From: Bradyrhizobium arachidis
GTDB lineage: Bacteria > Pseudomonadota > Alphaproteobacteria > Rhizobiales > Xanthobacteraceae
Assembly: GCF_015291705.1 (NCBI RefSeq)
Contig: NZ_CP030050.1
Span: forward strand, 248,001-312,000
Length of the DNA stretch: 64,000 bases
Reading direction: 5' to 3'
Both the position numbers and the translations under genes were made by a program. Position 1 is the first letter of the stretch. Every line of letters begins with the position of its first letter. Below are positions 41,818-52,043 of this stretch, piece by piece. Below the pieces are notes generated by a model, which was given only the letters and a program-made list of their open reading frames with translations, was not told the DNA's origin and ran no database searches.

Positions 41818-43764
41818 CTACGCCGACTTCTTGTTCTGCCGGTTCTTCACGAGATCATCGACCACGGCGGGATCGGCCAGGGTCGAGGTGTCGCCCAGGC
41901 TGCCCGGCTCGTCCTCGGCGATCTTGCGCAGGATGCGGCGCATGATCTTGCCGGAGCGCGTCTTGGGCAGGCCCGGTGCGAACTGGATCTGGTCGGGCGA
42001 GGCGATCGGGCCGATCTCCTTGCGCACCCAGGTCACGAGCTCCTTGCGCAGAGCGTCGGTCGGCTCGACACCGGCCATCAGGGTGACATAGGCGTAGATG
42101 CCCTGGCCCTTGATGTCGTGCGGGAAGCCGACCACGGCGGCCTCCGAGACCTTCTCATGTGCGACCAGCGCGCTCTCGACTTCCGCGGTGCCCATGCGAT
42201 GGCCGGAGACGTTGATGACGTCGTCGACGCGGCCGGTGATCCAGTAATAGCCGTCGGCGTCGCGCCGGCAGCCGTCGCCGGTGAAGTATTTGCCCTTGTA
42301 GGTCGAGAAATAGGTCTGCTCGAAGCGGGCATGGTCGCCATAGACCGTGCGCATCTGGCCCGGCCAGGAGCGCGTCAGGCAGAGATTGCCGGTGGTTTCG
42401 CCGTCCAGCACCTTGCCGTCGGCGTCGACGATTTCAGGAACGACGCCGAAGAACGGCTGCGTCGCCGAGCCGGGCTTCAGCTTGGTCGCGCCCGGCAGCG
42501 GCGTGATCAGGATGCCGCCGGTCTCGGTTTGCCACCAGGTGTCGACGATCGGGCAGCGGTCGTCGCCGACGACGCGGTGATACCACTCCCAGGCTTCGGG
42601 ATTGATGGGCTCGCCGACCGAGCCGAGCAGGCGCAGGCTCGCGCGCGAGGTCTTCTTCACGGGCTCGTCGCCCGACTGCATCAAGGCGCGGATCGCGGTC
42701 GGCGCGGTGTAGAAGATGTTGACCTTGTGCTTGTCGATGACGTTCCAGAACCGCGAATTATCCGGATAGTTCGGCACGCCCTCGAACATCAGCGTGGTCG
42801 CGCCGTTGGCGAGCGGTCCGTAGAGGATGTAGCTGTGGCCGGTGACCCAGCCGACGTCGGCGGTGCACCAGTAGATGTCGCCGTCGTGATAGTCGAAGAC
42901 GTATTGATGCGTCATCGAGGCGAACACGAGATAGCCGCCCGTGGTGTGCAGCACGCCCTTGGGCTGGCCGGTCGAGCCCGAGGTGTAGAGGATGAACAGC
43001 GGATCCTCGGCGTGCATGTGCTCGGCCGGGCATTCCGTCGTCACCATCTTGGCGGCGTCGTGATACCAGAGATCCCGCGATGGATTCATCTCGACCGTGC
43101 CGCCGGCGCGCTTGACCACGACGACCCAGTCGACGCCGTCGGCTTTCGTGAGCGCCGCATCGACATTGGCCTTGAGCGGCACCTTCTTGCCGCCGCGCAG
43201 GCCTTCATCGGCGGTGATGATGACCTTGGATTGGCAATCGTTGATGCGCTGGGCGAGCGAGTCCGGCGAGAAGCCCGCGAACACCACCGAGTGGATCGCG
43301 CCGATCCGCGCGCAGGCCAGCATCGCATAGGCCGCTTCCGGGATCATCGGCAGATAGATGGTGACGCGGTCGCCTTTCTTGACGTTGCGGGTGCGCAGGA
43401 TGTTGGCCATCCGGCAGACCTCGTCATGCAGCTCCTTGTAGGTGATGTGCTTGGACTGCGAGGGATCGTCGCCTTCCCAGATGATCGCGGTCTGGTTGCC
43501 GCGCTTGGCGAGATGGCGGTCGATGCAGTTCCAGGCGACGTTGAGGATTCCGTCCTCGAACCATTTGATCGAGATGTTGCCGGGCGCGAAGGAGACGTTC
43601 TCGATCTTGGTCGGCGCGTGCATCCAGTCGATGCGCTTGGCCTGCTCGGCCCAGAAGGCGTTAGGGTCCGAGATCGAGCGGGCGTACATCTCCTTGTACT
43701 TGGCCTGGTCGATCCAGGCGCGCTTGGCCCACTCCGCCGGGACGTCGTAAATCTTCTCGGACAT
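41818..43764 (-). CDS. acs: Acetyl-CoA synthetase
   Basis: AMP-forming acetate-CoA ligase of 648 aa, the normal Acs length. Motifs: [22 protein letters not shown] (P-loop), [13 protein letters not shown] (the Trp-Trp acetate pocket), [37 protein letters not shown], and [15 protein letters not shown] with the lysine that is acetylated in enteric Acs. It assimilates acetate. ATG 43764 has GGAGGG upstream. Confidence 0.97.
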   Translation of the reverse strand: MSEKIYDVPAEWAKRAWIDQAKYKEMYARSISDPNAFWAEQAKRIDWMHAPTKIENVSFAPGNISIKWFEDGILNVAWNCIDRHLAKRGNQTAIIWEGDDPSQSKHITYKELHDEVCRMANILRTRNVKKGDRVTIYLPMIPEAAYAMLACARIGAIHSVVFAGFSPDSLAQRINDCQSKVIITADEGLRGGKKVPLKANVDAALTKADGVDWVVVVKRAGGTVEMNPSRDLWYHDAAKMVTTECPAEHMHAEDPLFILYTSGSTGQPKGVLHTTGGYLVFASMTHQYVFDYHDGDIYWCTADVGWVTGHSYILYGPLANGATTLMFEGVPNYPDNSRFWNVIDKHKVNIFYTAPTAIRALMQSGDEPVKKTSRASLRLLGSVGEPINPEAWEWYHRVVGDDRCPIVDTWWQTETGGILITPLPGATKLKPGSATQPFFGVVPEIVDADGKVLDGETTGNLCLTRSWPGQMRTVYGDHARFEQTYFSTYKGKYFTGDGCRRDADGYYWITGRVDDVINVSGHRMGTAEVESALVAHEKVSEAAVVGFPHDIKGQGIYAYVTLMAGVEPTDALRKELVTWVRKEIGPIASPDQIQFAPGLPKTRSGKIMRRILRKIAEDEPGSLGDTSTLADPAVVDDLVKNRQNKKSA

Positions 43765-44166
43765 GTTTCCCTCCACCTACGCCAAGCCGAACGCATGCGA
43801 CTGGCAAGCCGACCTGATCGTTGAATCGATTATGCGTCGGGCTAACCGGCCCCGACAAGCAGCACAAGCTGGACCTTCGGCGAGCGGCGCGCCATGCGGC
43901 GCATCAAGCTGCGTAGGCCGGCTGTCGCAAATCTGAAACAAGCCGGAGCAGCGGGCTTTCAGCTCTTTACCCCAAGCTCCGGAATAGGCCCGCGCAGGGC
44001 GCCCATGCGCCGGCGGAGGTATTTAGAAACCGTCTGTCACTGATTCGGGACTCGCAATACGGTTCGGAACACCCTAAGTGGCTAACCCGGGTCCAAAAGA
44101 GACCCAAGGAACAAAATTCAGAACAGCGGCATTGACCGATAACAGACAGGGCCAAGGCATAACACT
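43765..44166. other. Divergent intergenic region acs / topoisomerase IB
   Basis: About 400 bases with no credible gene. Weak features only: several short inverted repeats (for example GGCGCGCC near 43889), and a GGAAC at 44108 that resembles the first half of an EcfG promoter, without a clear CGTT partner. Promoters of both flanking genes must lie here. Confidence 0.4.
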
Positions 44167-45336
44167 ATGATGGATCAGCAGAATCTCGGGACGATGCGGC
44201 CCGCTTCAGCCGATCCTGCCGCTATTGCCCTGGCCAAGGCCCTCGGACAATGGCCGAAACCGGCCGGTTCCACCCGTCCCAGCCCGAAAAAGGTCTTCGA
44301 CCAGGCGCCCGCGGCGACGGTCGAGGCGCTCGCCAGGGAGCTGGGCCTGCGGCTCGGCGACCAGAACGAGCTGACCATCCGCCGCGTCAGGCGCGGCAAG
44401 GGCTATTCCTTCGTCCGTCCCAACGGCGCCCATATCCGCGACGCCCGTACCATCCGCCGGCTGCACGCCATGGCGGTGCCGCCGGCCTATCGCGAGGTGC
44501 GCTACTCCGCCGATCCGAACTCGCATCTCCAGGCCGTGGGACGCGATGCCGCGGGGCGGCTGCAATATCGCTATCACGCCGACTGGGAGAAGGTCCGCGA
44601 GCACCGCAAGGCGCATCGCCTGGAGAAGCTCGTCGGTGCGCTGCCAAAGATCCGGCGCAAGGTCTCGGCGTTCCTGTCGGGCGAGGAGCCGACGCGCGAA
44701 TTCGCGCTCTCGGCCGTGATCGAGCTGATCGCGCGCACCGCGATCCGCCCCGGCAATGAATCCTATGCCCGCCTCAACGGCACCCGCGGCGCCACCACTT
44801 TGCTGAAGTCCAACGTCACGCTGGAAGACGATTCCTTCGTGCTGACCTTCAAGGCGAAGGGCGGCAAGGCGGTGCGCAAGGAGTGCGACGCGGCCAAGCT
44901 GGTCCGCGCCATCGGCGTCCTGCGCGGCGTCCCGGGAAAACGCATGTTCCAGTATCGCGATGCCTACGGCATCGTGCGCGCGGTCAACACCACGCAGGTG
45001 AACGCGTTTCTGCGCGAGATCGCCGGCATCAAGATTTCGCTGAAGGATTTTCGCACACTGATGGCGTCCGCCGTCGTCGTGGAATCGCTGTCGCGGATCA
45101 CGCCGGCGACCAGCCAGCGCGGCCGCAAGAAGCAGGTGCTGGACGCGATCCGCGCCGCCGCCGACCAGCTCTCCAACACGCCGGCGATCTGCCGCAAGAG
45201 CTACGTCCACGACACCATCGTCACCGCCTTCGAGGACGGCATCCTCGAACGCTTCGCGGCGACGATGAAAGGCCAGCGTTCGCAGGCGCGGCGCGAGCAG
45301 CTGTTGGCGCAGGTGGTGGCGACCGCGGCGGTTTAA
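44167..45336 (+). CDS. Type IB DNA topoisomerase
   Basis: Poxvirus-type topoisomerase IB of 389 aa, which relaxes supercoils through a 3'-phosphotyrosine intermediate. Catalytic residues are seen at R194 (TAIRPGNESY), R296 (SLKDFRTLMAS) and Tyr346 (AICRKSYVHDTIV). The N-terminal domain is the GKGYSFVRPNGAHIRD and VPPAYREVRYSADPNSHLQAVGRDAAGRLQYRYHADW region. Bacterial TopIB enzymes are accessory and common in soil alphaproteobacteria. The start is ATG 44167 or the next codon. Confidence 0.95.
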   Translation: MMDQQNLGTMRPASADPAAIALAKALGQWPKPAGSTRPSPKKVFDQAPAATVEALARELGLRLGDQNELTIRRVRRGKGYSFVRPNGAHIRDARTIRRLHAMAVPPAYREVRYSADPNSHLQAVGRDAAGRLQYRYHADWEKVREHRKAHRLEKLVGALPKIRRKVSAFLSGEEPTREFALSAVIELIARTAIRPGNESYARLNGTRGATTLLKSNVTLEDDSFVLTFKAKGGKAVRKECDAAKLVRAIGVLRGVPGKRMFQYRDAYGIVRAVNTTQVNAFLREIAGIKISLKDFRTLMASAVVVESLSRITPATSQRGRKKQVLDAIRAAADQLSNTPAICRKSYVHDTIVTAFEDGILERFAATMKGQRSQARREQLLAQVVATAAV

Positions 45337-45345
45337 GTCGTGCTG

Positions 45346-45438
45346 TCGTAGGGTGGGCAAAGGCGCGAAGCGCCGTGCCCACCATCTCTCCATGGTCGCA
45401 AAAATGCGTGGGCACGCTCCGCTTTGCCCACCTTACGA
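45346..45438. repeat. Palindromic intergenic element (GGGTGGGCAAAG type)
   Basis: TCGTAGGGTGGGCAAAG at 45346-45362 pairs with CTTTGCCCACCTTACGA at 45422-45438 (one mismatch). Inside them CGTGCCCACC pairs with GCGTGGGCACG. This element type is recognisable across alphaproteobacteria. It lies between the convergent topoisomerase and SRPBCC genes. Confidence 0.85.
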
Positions 45439-45441
45439 GAG

Positions 45442-45897
45442 CTACGCCTTCGTCGAAACACCCCTGTCCGGACCGGGATCGCCGCCCGCTGCCGCAGTGG
45501 TGAGCCGTCCCAGATAATGCGCCCATCCCGTCGCGTGCGCGGCCGCCTGCTCCTCGGTCGGCAGGCCGCTATGGGTCATGCGCAGCAGCGTGCCGCCGTC
45601 GCGTTCGATCAGGTCGATCTCGATCAGGCTCGAGCCGGGCGGCACTTCCTGTCCGCCCTCCCAGCCGAAGGTGTAGGCGAGACGATGCACCGGCACGACC
45701 TCGCGGAAGGCGCCGCGGCCGACGCCGCCGCGCGGGCCGATGCCTTTGAGCAGATAGAGTCCGCCGGGATGCGGCTCGGTGGTCGCATCCGAGCCCATCC
45801 AGCTCAGGATCTTCTCGGGGTCGGTCAAATAGGCAAAGACGGTGGCGCGGGGGGCCGCGATCTGGGTTTCGCGTCGCACTACGAAGGATTCGGTCAT
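45442..45897 (-). CDS. SRPBCC / AHSA1-type protein
   Basis: Protein of 151 aa with the AHSA1-like sequence VVRRETQIAAPRATVFAYLTDPEKILSWMGSDATTEPHPGGLYLLKG and the C-terminal helix SGLPTEEQAAAHATGWAHYLGRL. The family forms a hydrophobic cavity but is functionally diverse. The C-terminal tail (GGDPGPDRGVSTKA) is extended. It is divergent from a class III cyclase gene. Confidence 0.88.
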   Translation of the reverse strand: MTESFVVRRETQIAAPRATVFAYLTDPEKILSWMGSDATTEPHPGGLYLLKGIGPRGGVGRGAFREVVPVHRLAYTFGWEGGQEVPPGSSLIEIDLIERDGGTLLRMTHSGLPTEEQAAAHATGWAHYLGRLTTAAAGGDPGPDRGVSTKA

Positions 45898-45973
45898 CGG
45901 CGATCATCCTTGGTCTTGCCTTGGGCTGACGATGGGACATGGCGGCGCCATGGAGCTCCGTCAAGGATTGCTC

Positions 45974-47104
45974 GTGACAAAGTCGGTCTCGCTTCGCCAT
46001 CATCGGATCATGCAGCTCTCCCCGACCCTCGCCTGGCTCGTCGACGCCGCCTCGGACAGTCCCGGGGCCGATCGCCTGCTGGCGGAACTCGGCGCTCATC
46101 TGGTCGCCGACGGCGTCCCGCTTGCGGCCGGCAGCCTGACGCTGGAGGTGCCGCATCCCCTGATCGCGAAACGGACCTGGCTGTGGCGTGCCGATACTGG
46201 CCGGGTGATCGAAGCGCTCGGCTTTGCACCGGGCGGCCTCGCGCCCGACCTACCCAACGATGCCGGCCGCCGCTGGCTGCGCGACATCGCGGCCGGCGAG
46301 GTGCACGAAGACGTCGTCGGACGACAAGATGGCCCGCTGCTCGGCTGGATCGGACCGCGGCCGTTCACGTCAGGTGAAACCGCGCAATTGCGTGAAGCCG
46401 CGCGGTTTGCCGCAACGCCGCTGGCCGTGCTCGCCGCCCGCGCCACCTTGCGGGCGACGCTGGAGGCCTATCTCGGCAAGCGCAGCGCGGCGCGTGTGCT
46501 GACGGCGCCGCTGCGGCGCGATCTCGGCGAGACCATTCAGGCTGCGCTGCTCTATGCGGATCTGCGCAACTTCACGATCCTCTCGGAGACCACACCACCT
46601 GCCGACGTCATTGCGGCGCTCGATGCCTGGTTCGATCGCATCGCCGGCGCGGTCCATGCCTTCGGCGGCGAGGTGCTGAAATTCATCGGCGACGGCGTGC
46701 TCGCGATCTTTCCGGTGGTCGAGGCGTCACCGCGCCATGCCTGCGATGCCGCGCTGCGTGCCGCAGGCGCGGCCGAAGCCGGCATGGCGTATCTCAACGC
46801 GGAGCGCAGCGCGCAAGGATTGCCGCCGCTATGGTTCGGTGTCGCGCTTCATCTCGGCGAGATATTGTGGGGAAATATCGGCGCCGCCAACCGGCTCGAC
46901 TTCACCGCGATCGGTCCCGCCGTCAATCTTGCCAGCCGCCTCGAGGGATTGTGCAAGCCGCTCGGCAGGACCGTGCTGGTGTCGGGCGCACTTGCTGCGG
47001 AGACGGAGATGCCTCTGATCGCGCTCGGACTGCACAAGCTGCGCGGCATTGCCTCGCCGTGCGAGGTGCTCGCGCTGCCGGAGACGCAAGCGCGGATTTC
47101 GTAG
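45974..47104 (+). CDS. Class III adenylate/guanylate cyclase
   Basis: Cyclic nucleotide cyclase of about 376 aa. The start may be GTG 45974 (AAGGA at a proper distance) or ATG 46010. An N-terminal sensor-like region of roughly 180 residues without a clear domain name precedes the catalytic domain: LLYADLRNFTILSETTPPADVIAALDAWFDRIAGAVHAFGGEVLKFIGDGVLAIFP, with the two metal Asp residues (YADLRN and GDGVLA), and GEILWGNIGAANRLDFTAIGPAVNLASRLE. It makes cAMP, or possibly cGMP. The input signal is unknown. Confidence 0.9.
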   Translation: MTKSVSLRHHRIMQLSPTLAWLVDAASDSPGADRLLAELGAHLVADGVPLAAGSLTLEVPHPLIAKRTWLWRADTGRVIEALGFAPGGLAPDLPNDAGRRWLRDIAAGEVHEDVVGRQDGPLLGWIGPRPFTSGETAQLREAARFAATPLAVLAARATLRATLEAYLGKRSAARVLTAPLRRDLGETIQAALLYADLRNFTILSETTPPADVIAALDAWFDRIAGAVHAFGGEVLKFIGDGVLAIFPVVEASPRHACDAALRAAGAAEAGMAYLNAERSAQGLPPLWFGVALHLGEILWGNIGAANRLDFTAIGPAVNLASRLEGLCKPLGRTVLVSGALAAETEMPLIALGLHKLRGIASPCEVLALPETQARIS

Positions 47105-47107
47105 CGC

Positions 47108-47521
47108 CTACATCCCGCCCATCTTGCAGACGAGCTTCCACTCCTCGGCCGTCACCGGCTGCACTGACAGGCGCGAATATTTCACCAGCGCCATGTCGGC
47201 GAGCTTCTTGTCGGCCTTGATCGCGGCCATCGTCACCGGTGTCTTCAAGGGCTTGTCGGCCTTGATATCGACGCAGACGAATTTCTCGGTCTTGTCGGTC
47301 GGGTCGGGATAGGCCTCCTTGATGATCTCGGCGATGCCGACGATCTCCTTGCCCTCGTTGGAGTGATAGAAGAACGCCTTGTCGCCCTTCTTCATGTTCA
47401 CGAGGTTCTGGCGCGCGGTGTAATTGCGCACGCCGGTCCAGGCCTCGCCCTTGGCGCCCTTCGCGACCTGCTGGTCCCAGGACCACACTGAGGGCTCGGA
47501 TTTCACCAGCCAGTAGTTCAT
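47108..47521 (-). CDS. EVE domain protein
   Basis: EVE (PUA-like) protein of 137 aa: NYWLVKSEPSVWSWDQQVAKGAKGEAWTGVRNYTARQNLVNMKKGDKAFFYHSNEGKEIVGIAEIIKEAYPDPT. EVE domains bind modified nucleobases in RNA or DNA. The protein is a stand-alone domain in the YciO/thymocyte-nuclear-protein-1 style, not fused to a restriction module. Its role is unknown. Confidence 0.93.
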   Translation of the reverse strand: MNYWLVKSEPSVWSWDQQVAKGAKGEAWTGVRNYTARQNLVNMKKGDKAFFYHSNEGKEIVGIAEIIKEAYPDPTDKTEKFVCVDIKADKPLKTPVTMAAIKADKKLADMALVKYSRLSVQPVTAEEWKLVCKMGGM

Positions 47522-47578
47522 TGCACCTCACTCCATTCCTGGATGCGCCGTCTCGCCGCCGCGATGTTTAGGGCACGG

Positions 47579-47605
47579 GGATGCCCGCGACAAGCACGGG
47601 CATCC
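47579..47605. repeat. Hairpin between the esterase and EVE genes
   Basis: GGATGCCCG (47579-47587) pairs with CGGGCATCC (47597-47605), loop 9 bases. The sequence resembles the inner arms of the CGTCATGCCCGGG repeat family. It may reduce read-through from the secreted esterase gene. Confidence 0.6.
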
Positions 47606-47623
47606 GATATCCATCGCGGGCAC

Positions 47624-48739
47624 TCATTCCTTCACATAGCGATCGAAGAACTTTGCAATGTCGGTGAAGGCTTCCCTGGTCTCCGGCGCGTTGATGTTGA
47701 ACTGGTACTGCGCATGAGACTGGCCTTCATAGACGTTGAGATCCGCAACCACGCCGGCACGGCGCAATTTGCGATGCGTGCGAACCGTGTTGCTGAGGAA
47801 CAGGTCGCGCGTGCCTGAGGTGAGGATGGTCGGCGGGAAGCCCTTGAAGTCACCGTAGATCGGCGAGATGTAGGGATTCTTCAGGTCGGTCCCGTTGGCA
47901 TAGAGCTTTGCGGCGCGGCCGAGCCAGCCGTCCCAGGTCACCAGCACGTTGTCGACCCACTCATTGCTGGCATAGGTGTCGCCGACCTTGTCGATGTCGG
48001 ACCACGGCGTGCCCGGCGCGATCGCCGCCGGCCTCGGCAGCTTCTCGTCCCTGGCCCGCAGCACCATCGCGAGCGTCATCGCGCCGCCCGTCGACGTGCC
48101 GAAGATCGCCATCCGGCGTGAGTCGTGGTCTTTGGTGACCTCCTTCCAGACCGCCATCGCATCATCCATCGCGGCGGGATAGGGGAAATCGGGCGGCATG
48201 CGGTAGTCGACCGAGATGACCTTGAAGCCGCCAAAGCCCGCCATCATGATCGCTTCCGGCAACGCGGCTTCGCCCGGCCCGAACACATAGCCGCCGCCAT
48301 GGACGTGGACCAGGAGGCGCCGCCGGTTCTCGGGCGGGATCCTGTTGGGCATGACGATGAAACAATGCACGCCAGCGATCTTCGTCTCCTCGACCTTGAC
48401 GCCGAGCTTCTCCTTCATGGTCGGAACGTTCGCGATCGACAGCTTTGCGCGCCGCTCGATCAGCTCCTTCCATTCGGCCGGAGTTTTCGGATCGGCATTG
48501 AAATGCGGTGGAAACGGCGCGCCGATCATGGCCTGCATGTCGGAGCTGACGTCGTTGGACGGATTGACGATGGATTTGACGGGCGCGACCCGCTTGCCGT
48601 TTTCGGCATTGGCTGCGGCCTCGTTCTTGGCGAGCTCGTCATAGGAGATCGCGGCCTCGCTGTAGGCCGTGGTCGGTAACGAAATGGCGGCAAGTGTAAC
48701 GATGGCGATCGAAACGATCGCGTGCTGCGGTTTGCGCAT
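47624..48739 (-). CDS. Secreted alpha/beta hydrolase (hormone-sensitive-lipase type)
   Basis: Esterase of 371 aa with an N-terminal signal peptide (HAIVSIAIVTLAAISLPTTAYSEA). The HSL signature HVHGGGYVFG is followed by the nucleophile elbow GTSTGG. The catalytic Asp (TSGTRDLF) and His (GQSHAQY) regions are present. HSL-family enzymes hydrolyse short acyl esters. It is one of the few predicted exported enzymes in the window; its substrate is unknown. RBS AGGGGAAA precedes the ATG. Confidence 0.92.
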   Translation of the reverse strand: MRKPQHAIVSIAIVTLAAISLPTTAYSEAAISYDELAKNEAAANAENGKRVAPVKSIVNPSNDVSSDMQAMIGAPFPPHFNADPKTPAEWKELIERRAKLSIANVPTMKEKLGVKVEETKIAGVHCFIVMPNRIPPENRRRLLVHVHGGGYVFGPGEAALPEAIMMAGFGGFKVISVDYRMPPDFPYPAAMDDAMAVWKEVTKDHDSRRMAIFGTSTGGAMTLAMVLRARDEKLPRPAAIAPGTPWSDIDKVGDTYASNEWVDNVLVTWDGWLGRAAKLYANGTDLKNPYISPIYGDFKGFPPTILTSGTRDLFLSNTVRTHRKLRRAGVVADLNVYEGQSHAQYQFNINAPETREAFTDIAKFFDRYVKE

Positions 48740-48848
48740 GCGGTTTCCCCTGGGATCCGTTTGATTATTGTTGGACCGGGATCCTGCGGTGTACCGCTAG
48801 GCTAGACCAGCGTGCACAGGCCGTGAAGTACTACCCGACGCTCGGGTG

Positions 48849-49829
48849 CTATTCCTCGGCCTTGAAGGGGCGCGTCAGCAGCCCTTCGATCGCGGCGTCG
48901 ATCGTCAGCCGGCCGTCCAGGATGGCGGCGACCGCCTGCGAGACCGGCATGTCGACGTTCCGCGCCGCTGCGAGCTCGACCAGCACCGGCGCGGTGAAGG
49001 CACCTTCCGCCAGCTTGCCGGCCGGCGCGGCCTCGCCGCGGCCGAGCGCGATACCGAGCGCGAAATTGCGCGATTGCGCGGTCGAGCAGCTCAGCAAGAG
49101 GTCGCCGAGGCCGGAGAGGCCCGAGAGCGTTTCCGTGCGGGCGCCGCAGGCGCGCCCAAACCGCGCCAGCTCGCTGAAGCCGCGCGTGGTCAGTGCGGCG
49201 AGCGCTGAGGCGCCGAGGTTGCGGCCGACCACGATGCCGGCGGCAATCGCCAGCACGTTCTTGGCGGCGCCGCCGATCTCGACACCGCGGATGTCGGTGG
49301 AGTGATAAGGCCGGAATGTCGGCGAGCCCAGCGCCTGCACCAGCGCGCTCGCCAAGGCTTCGTCCTTCGCCGCCAGTGTCACCGCCGTGGGCAGGCCGCG
49401 CGCGACGTCGTCGGCAAAGCTCGGGCCCGACAGGATCGCAGGCTGCGCCTGCGGCGCGGCTTCCGCGATGACGTCAGTCATGAATTTGTGGGTGCCGTGC
49501 TCGATGCCCTTGGCGCAGCCAATGATCGGCGCCGGCTTCGCCAGATGCGAGGCGAGCATGTTGACCGCACCGCGCAGATGCTGCGCCGGGGTTGCGATCA
49601 GGATCATGTCGGCACGTGCGGCGTCGGCAAGCTCGTGCGTGACGGCGATCTCAGGCGCCAGCCGTACGCCGGGCAGCCGCGGATTGTCACGGGTCGATGC
49701 GATCCGCGTCGCATGCTCCGCAGTGCGCGCCCAGAGCGTCACGTTCCGCCCTGCCCGCGCCGCCACGGTCGCCAGCGCCGTGCCCCAGGCGCCGGCCCCG
49801 ATCACAGCGACGGACTGGAACGCGGTCAT
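48849..49829 (-). CDS. gpsA: Glycerol-3-phosphate dehydrogenase [NAD(P)+]
   Basis: Makes sn-glycerol 3-phosphate for phospholipid synthesis; 326 aa. Motifs: [27 protein letters not shown], the catalytic-lysine segment [20 protein letters not shown], and [24 protein letters not shown]. The C-terminal domain has [36 protein letters not shown]. The gene lies downstream of tsaD, separated by a repeat element. Confidence 0.97.
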   Translation of the reverse strand: MTAFQSVAVIGAGAWGTALATVAARAGRNVTLWARTAEHATRIASTRDNPRLPGVRLAPEIAVTHELADAARADMILIATPAQHLRGAVNMLASHLAKPAPIIGCAKGIEHGTHKFMTDVIAEAAPQAQPAILSGPSFADDVARGLPTAVTLAAKDEALASALVQALGSPTFRPYHSTDIRGVEIGGAAKNVLAIAAGIVVGRNLGASALAALTTRGFSELARFGRACGARTETLSGLSGLGDLLLSCSTAQSRNFALGIALGRGEAAPAGKLAEGAFTAPVLVELAAARNVDMPVSQAVAAILDGRLTIDAAIEGLLTRPFKAEE

Positions 49830-49847
49830 GGCTCGATCTCTCCACTC

Positions 49848-49988
49848 CCTCTCCCCGCTTGCGGGGAGAGGATTGGGCTGAGGGGGAGGGTCCGCGGAGA
49901 CGGTGACAGAGAGACTCGCGGAGAGCCCCCCTCACCCGGATTGCATCTGCGATGCAACCCGACCTCTCCCCGCACGCGGGGCGAGGTG
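49848..49988. repeat. Palindromic intergenic element (CTCTCCCCGC type)
   Basis: The left part CCTCTCCCCGC-TT-GCGGGGAGAGG (49848-49871) is a perfect hairpin. The right part CCTCTCCCCGCACGCGGGGCGAGG (49963-49986) resembles it, and TTGCATC-TGC-GATGCAA is a third hairpin. This element separates gpsA from tsaD. Confidence 0.8.
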
Positions 49989-50017
49989 AAGCTGAGCTCT
50001 TGGCGACACCATACCAT

Positions 50018-51091
50018 TCAGTATCCCGCCCGCGTCTTGCTGTAACCCGCCGGCGCCGTCGCGTTGGCGTCGAGCAGCCAGCGCGCGCGCGGCTGCGCCT
50101 CCATCGTGTCGGTCAAGCCGAGCGCGAGGCGTTCGGCGCCGGCCCAGGCGATCATCGCGCCGTTGTCGGTGCAGAGCGCGGGCGGCGGCATGATCAGCTG
50201 CGTTCCGGCCTGCCGCGCGACGTCATCCAGCGCGCCGCGGATCGCCTGATTGGCGGCGACACCGCCGGCCGCCACGAGCGCGCGCGGCGCGCCGAACTGC
50301 TCGCGGAACAACTTCAGGCCGACGCTCAATCGGTCGGCGGTCGAATCGAGCACGGCGGCCTGGAAGCTGGCGCAGAGATCGCTGATATCCTGCGGCGTGA
50401 TCTCAGCCAGCCGGCTCGCCTCGGTGCGCACCGCCGTCTTCAATCCCGACAGCGAGAAATTGGCATCGGGGCGTCCCTGCATCGGCCGCGGGAACGCAAA
50501 GCGCGTGGCATCGCCGCTTGCGGCGGCGCGCTCGACCTGCGGTCCGCCGGGATAAGGCAGACCCAACATCTTCGCGACCTTGTCGAAGGCCTCGCCGATC
50601 GCGTCGTCGACGGTGGTGCCGAGCCGCACATATTGGCCGACGCCGGTGACCGCGACGATCTGGGTATGACCGCCGGAGGCGAGAAAGAGGCAGTAGGGAA
50701 ATTCGATCCCATCGGTGAGGCGCGGCGTCAGCGCATGCGCCTCGAGATGATTCACCGCAACCAGCGGCGTGTCGTGCACCATCGCGATCGCCTTCGCGGT
50801 GGTGAGCCCGACGATGACGCCCCCGATCAGGCCAGGTCCCGCGGCCGCCGCGACGCCGTCGAGCCGAGTAAAGCCGATGCCGGCCTCGCTCATGGCGCGG
50901 TCGATGATGCCGTCGAGCAGGTCGACATGGGCGCGTGCGGCGATCTCCGGCACCACGCCGCCGAAGCGGGCGTGTTCCTCGACCTGCGACCGCACGATGT
51001 TGGACAGGATCCTGCCGCGCCCATCAGGCGCGCGCTCGATCACCGCCGCGGCGGTCTCGTCGCAGGTGGTTTCGATGCCCAATACCAGCAT
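50018..51091 (-). CDS. tsaD: tRNA t6A37 threonylcarbamoyltransferase TsaD
   Basis: Adds threonylcarbamoyl to A37 of tRNAs reading ANN codons; 357 aa. Motifs: [19 protein letters not shown], the metal-binding histidines in [17 protein letters not shown] and [13 protein letters not shown], and [67 protein letters not shown] is near the end. ATG 51091 is used, not the TTG at 51109. Confidence 0.97.
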   Translation of the reverse strand: MLVLGIETTCDETAAAVIERAPDGRGRILSNIVRSQVEEHARFGGVVPEIAARAHVDLLDGIIDRAMSEAGIGFTRLDGVAAAAGPGLIGGVIVGLTTAKAIAMVHDTPLVAVNHLEAHALTPRLTDGIEFPYCLFLASGGHTQIVAVTGVGQYVRLGTTVDDAIGEAFDKVAKMLGLPYPGGPQVERAAASGDATRFAFPRPMQGRPDANFSLSGLKTAVRTEASRLAEITPQDISDLCASFQAAVLDSTADRLSVGLKLFREQFGAPRALVAAGGVAANQAIRGALDDVARQAGTQLIMPPPALCTDNGAMIAWAGAERLALGLTDTMEAQPRARWLLDANATAPAGYSKTRAGY

Positions 51092-51232
51092 TGGCGAATT
51101 GTTACCCAATTTGCGCCCTTGCGCTCATCCGGAAAGCAGAGTTCTGGTAACGCGGTAGCATTCCGGGGTCGGCTTGCGCAATCGTCACGCTCAGCCGTCC
51201 TCGTCAATGCGTCGTGCCCGGGAACACCAGCG

Positions 51233-51979
51233 ATGTCCATTCTTGTCACACGGCCGCATCCTGACAATGAGGCGACCGCGGACAATTTGCGCGCGCGGGG
51301 GCATGCGGTGTTGCTCGCGCCGGTGCTCAAGTTCGAACCGGTCGCTTTCCATGACGAGAGCGAGACGGGCTACGGCGCCATCATCGTGACGTCCGCCAAT
51401 GCGATCCGTGCCGTGGCGCCGCAGTTACGGGATCTCGGGCTTTTGGAGCTGCCGCTGTTTGCGGTCGGCGAGCATACGGCCGCGGTTGCGCGCGAGACCG
51501 GCTTCACGAATGTGATCGTAGCCGGCGGCGATGCCGCTTCCTTGCGCGACAAGGTGATGCAGAGCGCGCGCGAGAAGCTGCTGACGACAAAAACCACGCT
51601 GCTTTATCTCGCCGGTGCGGATCTGTCGCGCGATCTCGGCGGCGAGCTCGGCGCCGAAGGATTCAGCGTCGTGACGCAGACGACCTATCGCATGGCGCCG
51701 GTCAAAATTCTTCCGCGCGATGTCTGCGACGGATTCGCTGCTCAAGGGATCGAGGCGGTGCTGCATTACTCCCGGCGCAGCGCGCGGGCCTTCCTGGATG
51801 CGGCGCGGGACGAAGGCGTTGAAATTTCGGCGCTGGCGATCCCGCAATGCTGCCTGTCCGAGAACGTGGCCGCCGTGCTGCGCGAAGCCGGTGCGTCGCA
51901 GGTTCTGGTGGCCGCAACCCCGGACGAAAATGCCTTATTTGATACCTTGGAGCGTGCTTTGAGGACCCGTTTGGCGTAA
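51233..51979 (+). CDS. hemD: Uroporphyrinogen-III synthase
   Basis: Cyclises hydroxymethylbilane to uroporphyrinogen III; 248 aa. It opens with SILVTRPHPDNEATADNLRARGHAVLLAPVLKFEPV and carries IIVTSANAIRAVAPQL, typical of HemD, a family with little sequence conservation. The location before the mitofilin-like and HemY genes strongly supports the call. The much longer frame from 49952 runs antisense over tsaD and is an artefact. Confidence 0.92.
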   Translation: MSILVTRPHPDNEATADNLRARGHAVLLAPVLKFEPVAFHDESETGYGAIIVTSANAIRAVAPQLRDLGLLELPLFAVGEHTAAVARETGFTNVIVAGGDAASLRDKVMQSAREKLLTTKTTLLYLAGADLSRDLGGELGAEGFSVVTQTTYRMAPVKILPRDVCDGFAAQGIEAVLHYSRRSARAFLDAARDEGVEISALAIPQCCLSENVAAVLREAGASQVLVAATPDENALFDTLERALRTRLA

Positions 51980-52043
51980 GAGGTCGGGCCGAATCCGACG
52001 CAATCGGGTCCGCTCTGGTATGGAAGTGTGAGGAACCGTCACG

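Noticed and set aside
41671..43824. A 717-codon open frame runs opposite acs.
   Set aside because: Acs is unmistakable on the other strand, and the antisense product resembles no family and is very rich in Arg/Asp/Val.
44108..44133. GGAAC-N17-CATT upstream of the topoisomerase gene as an EcfG promoter.
   Set aside because: The -10 side is CATT, not CGTT, so the match is partial and the motif is short.
44206..45393. A 395-codon minus-strand open frame lies opposite the topoisomerase IB gene.
   Set aside because: Antisense to a complete TopIB with all catalytic residues.
49952..51232. A long N-terminal extension of hemD was considered.
   Set aside because: It runs antisense over tsaD and has no protein-like sequence; HemD begins at 51233.
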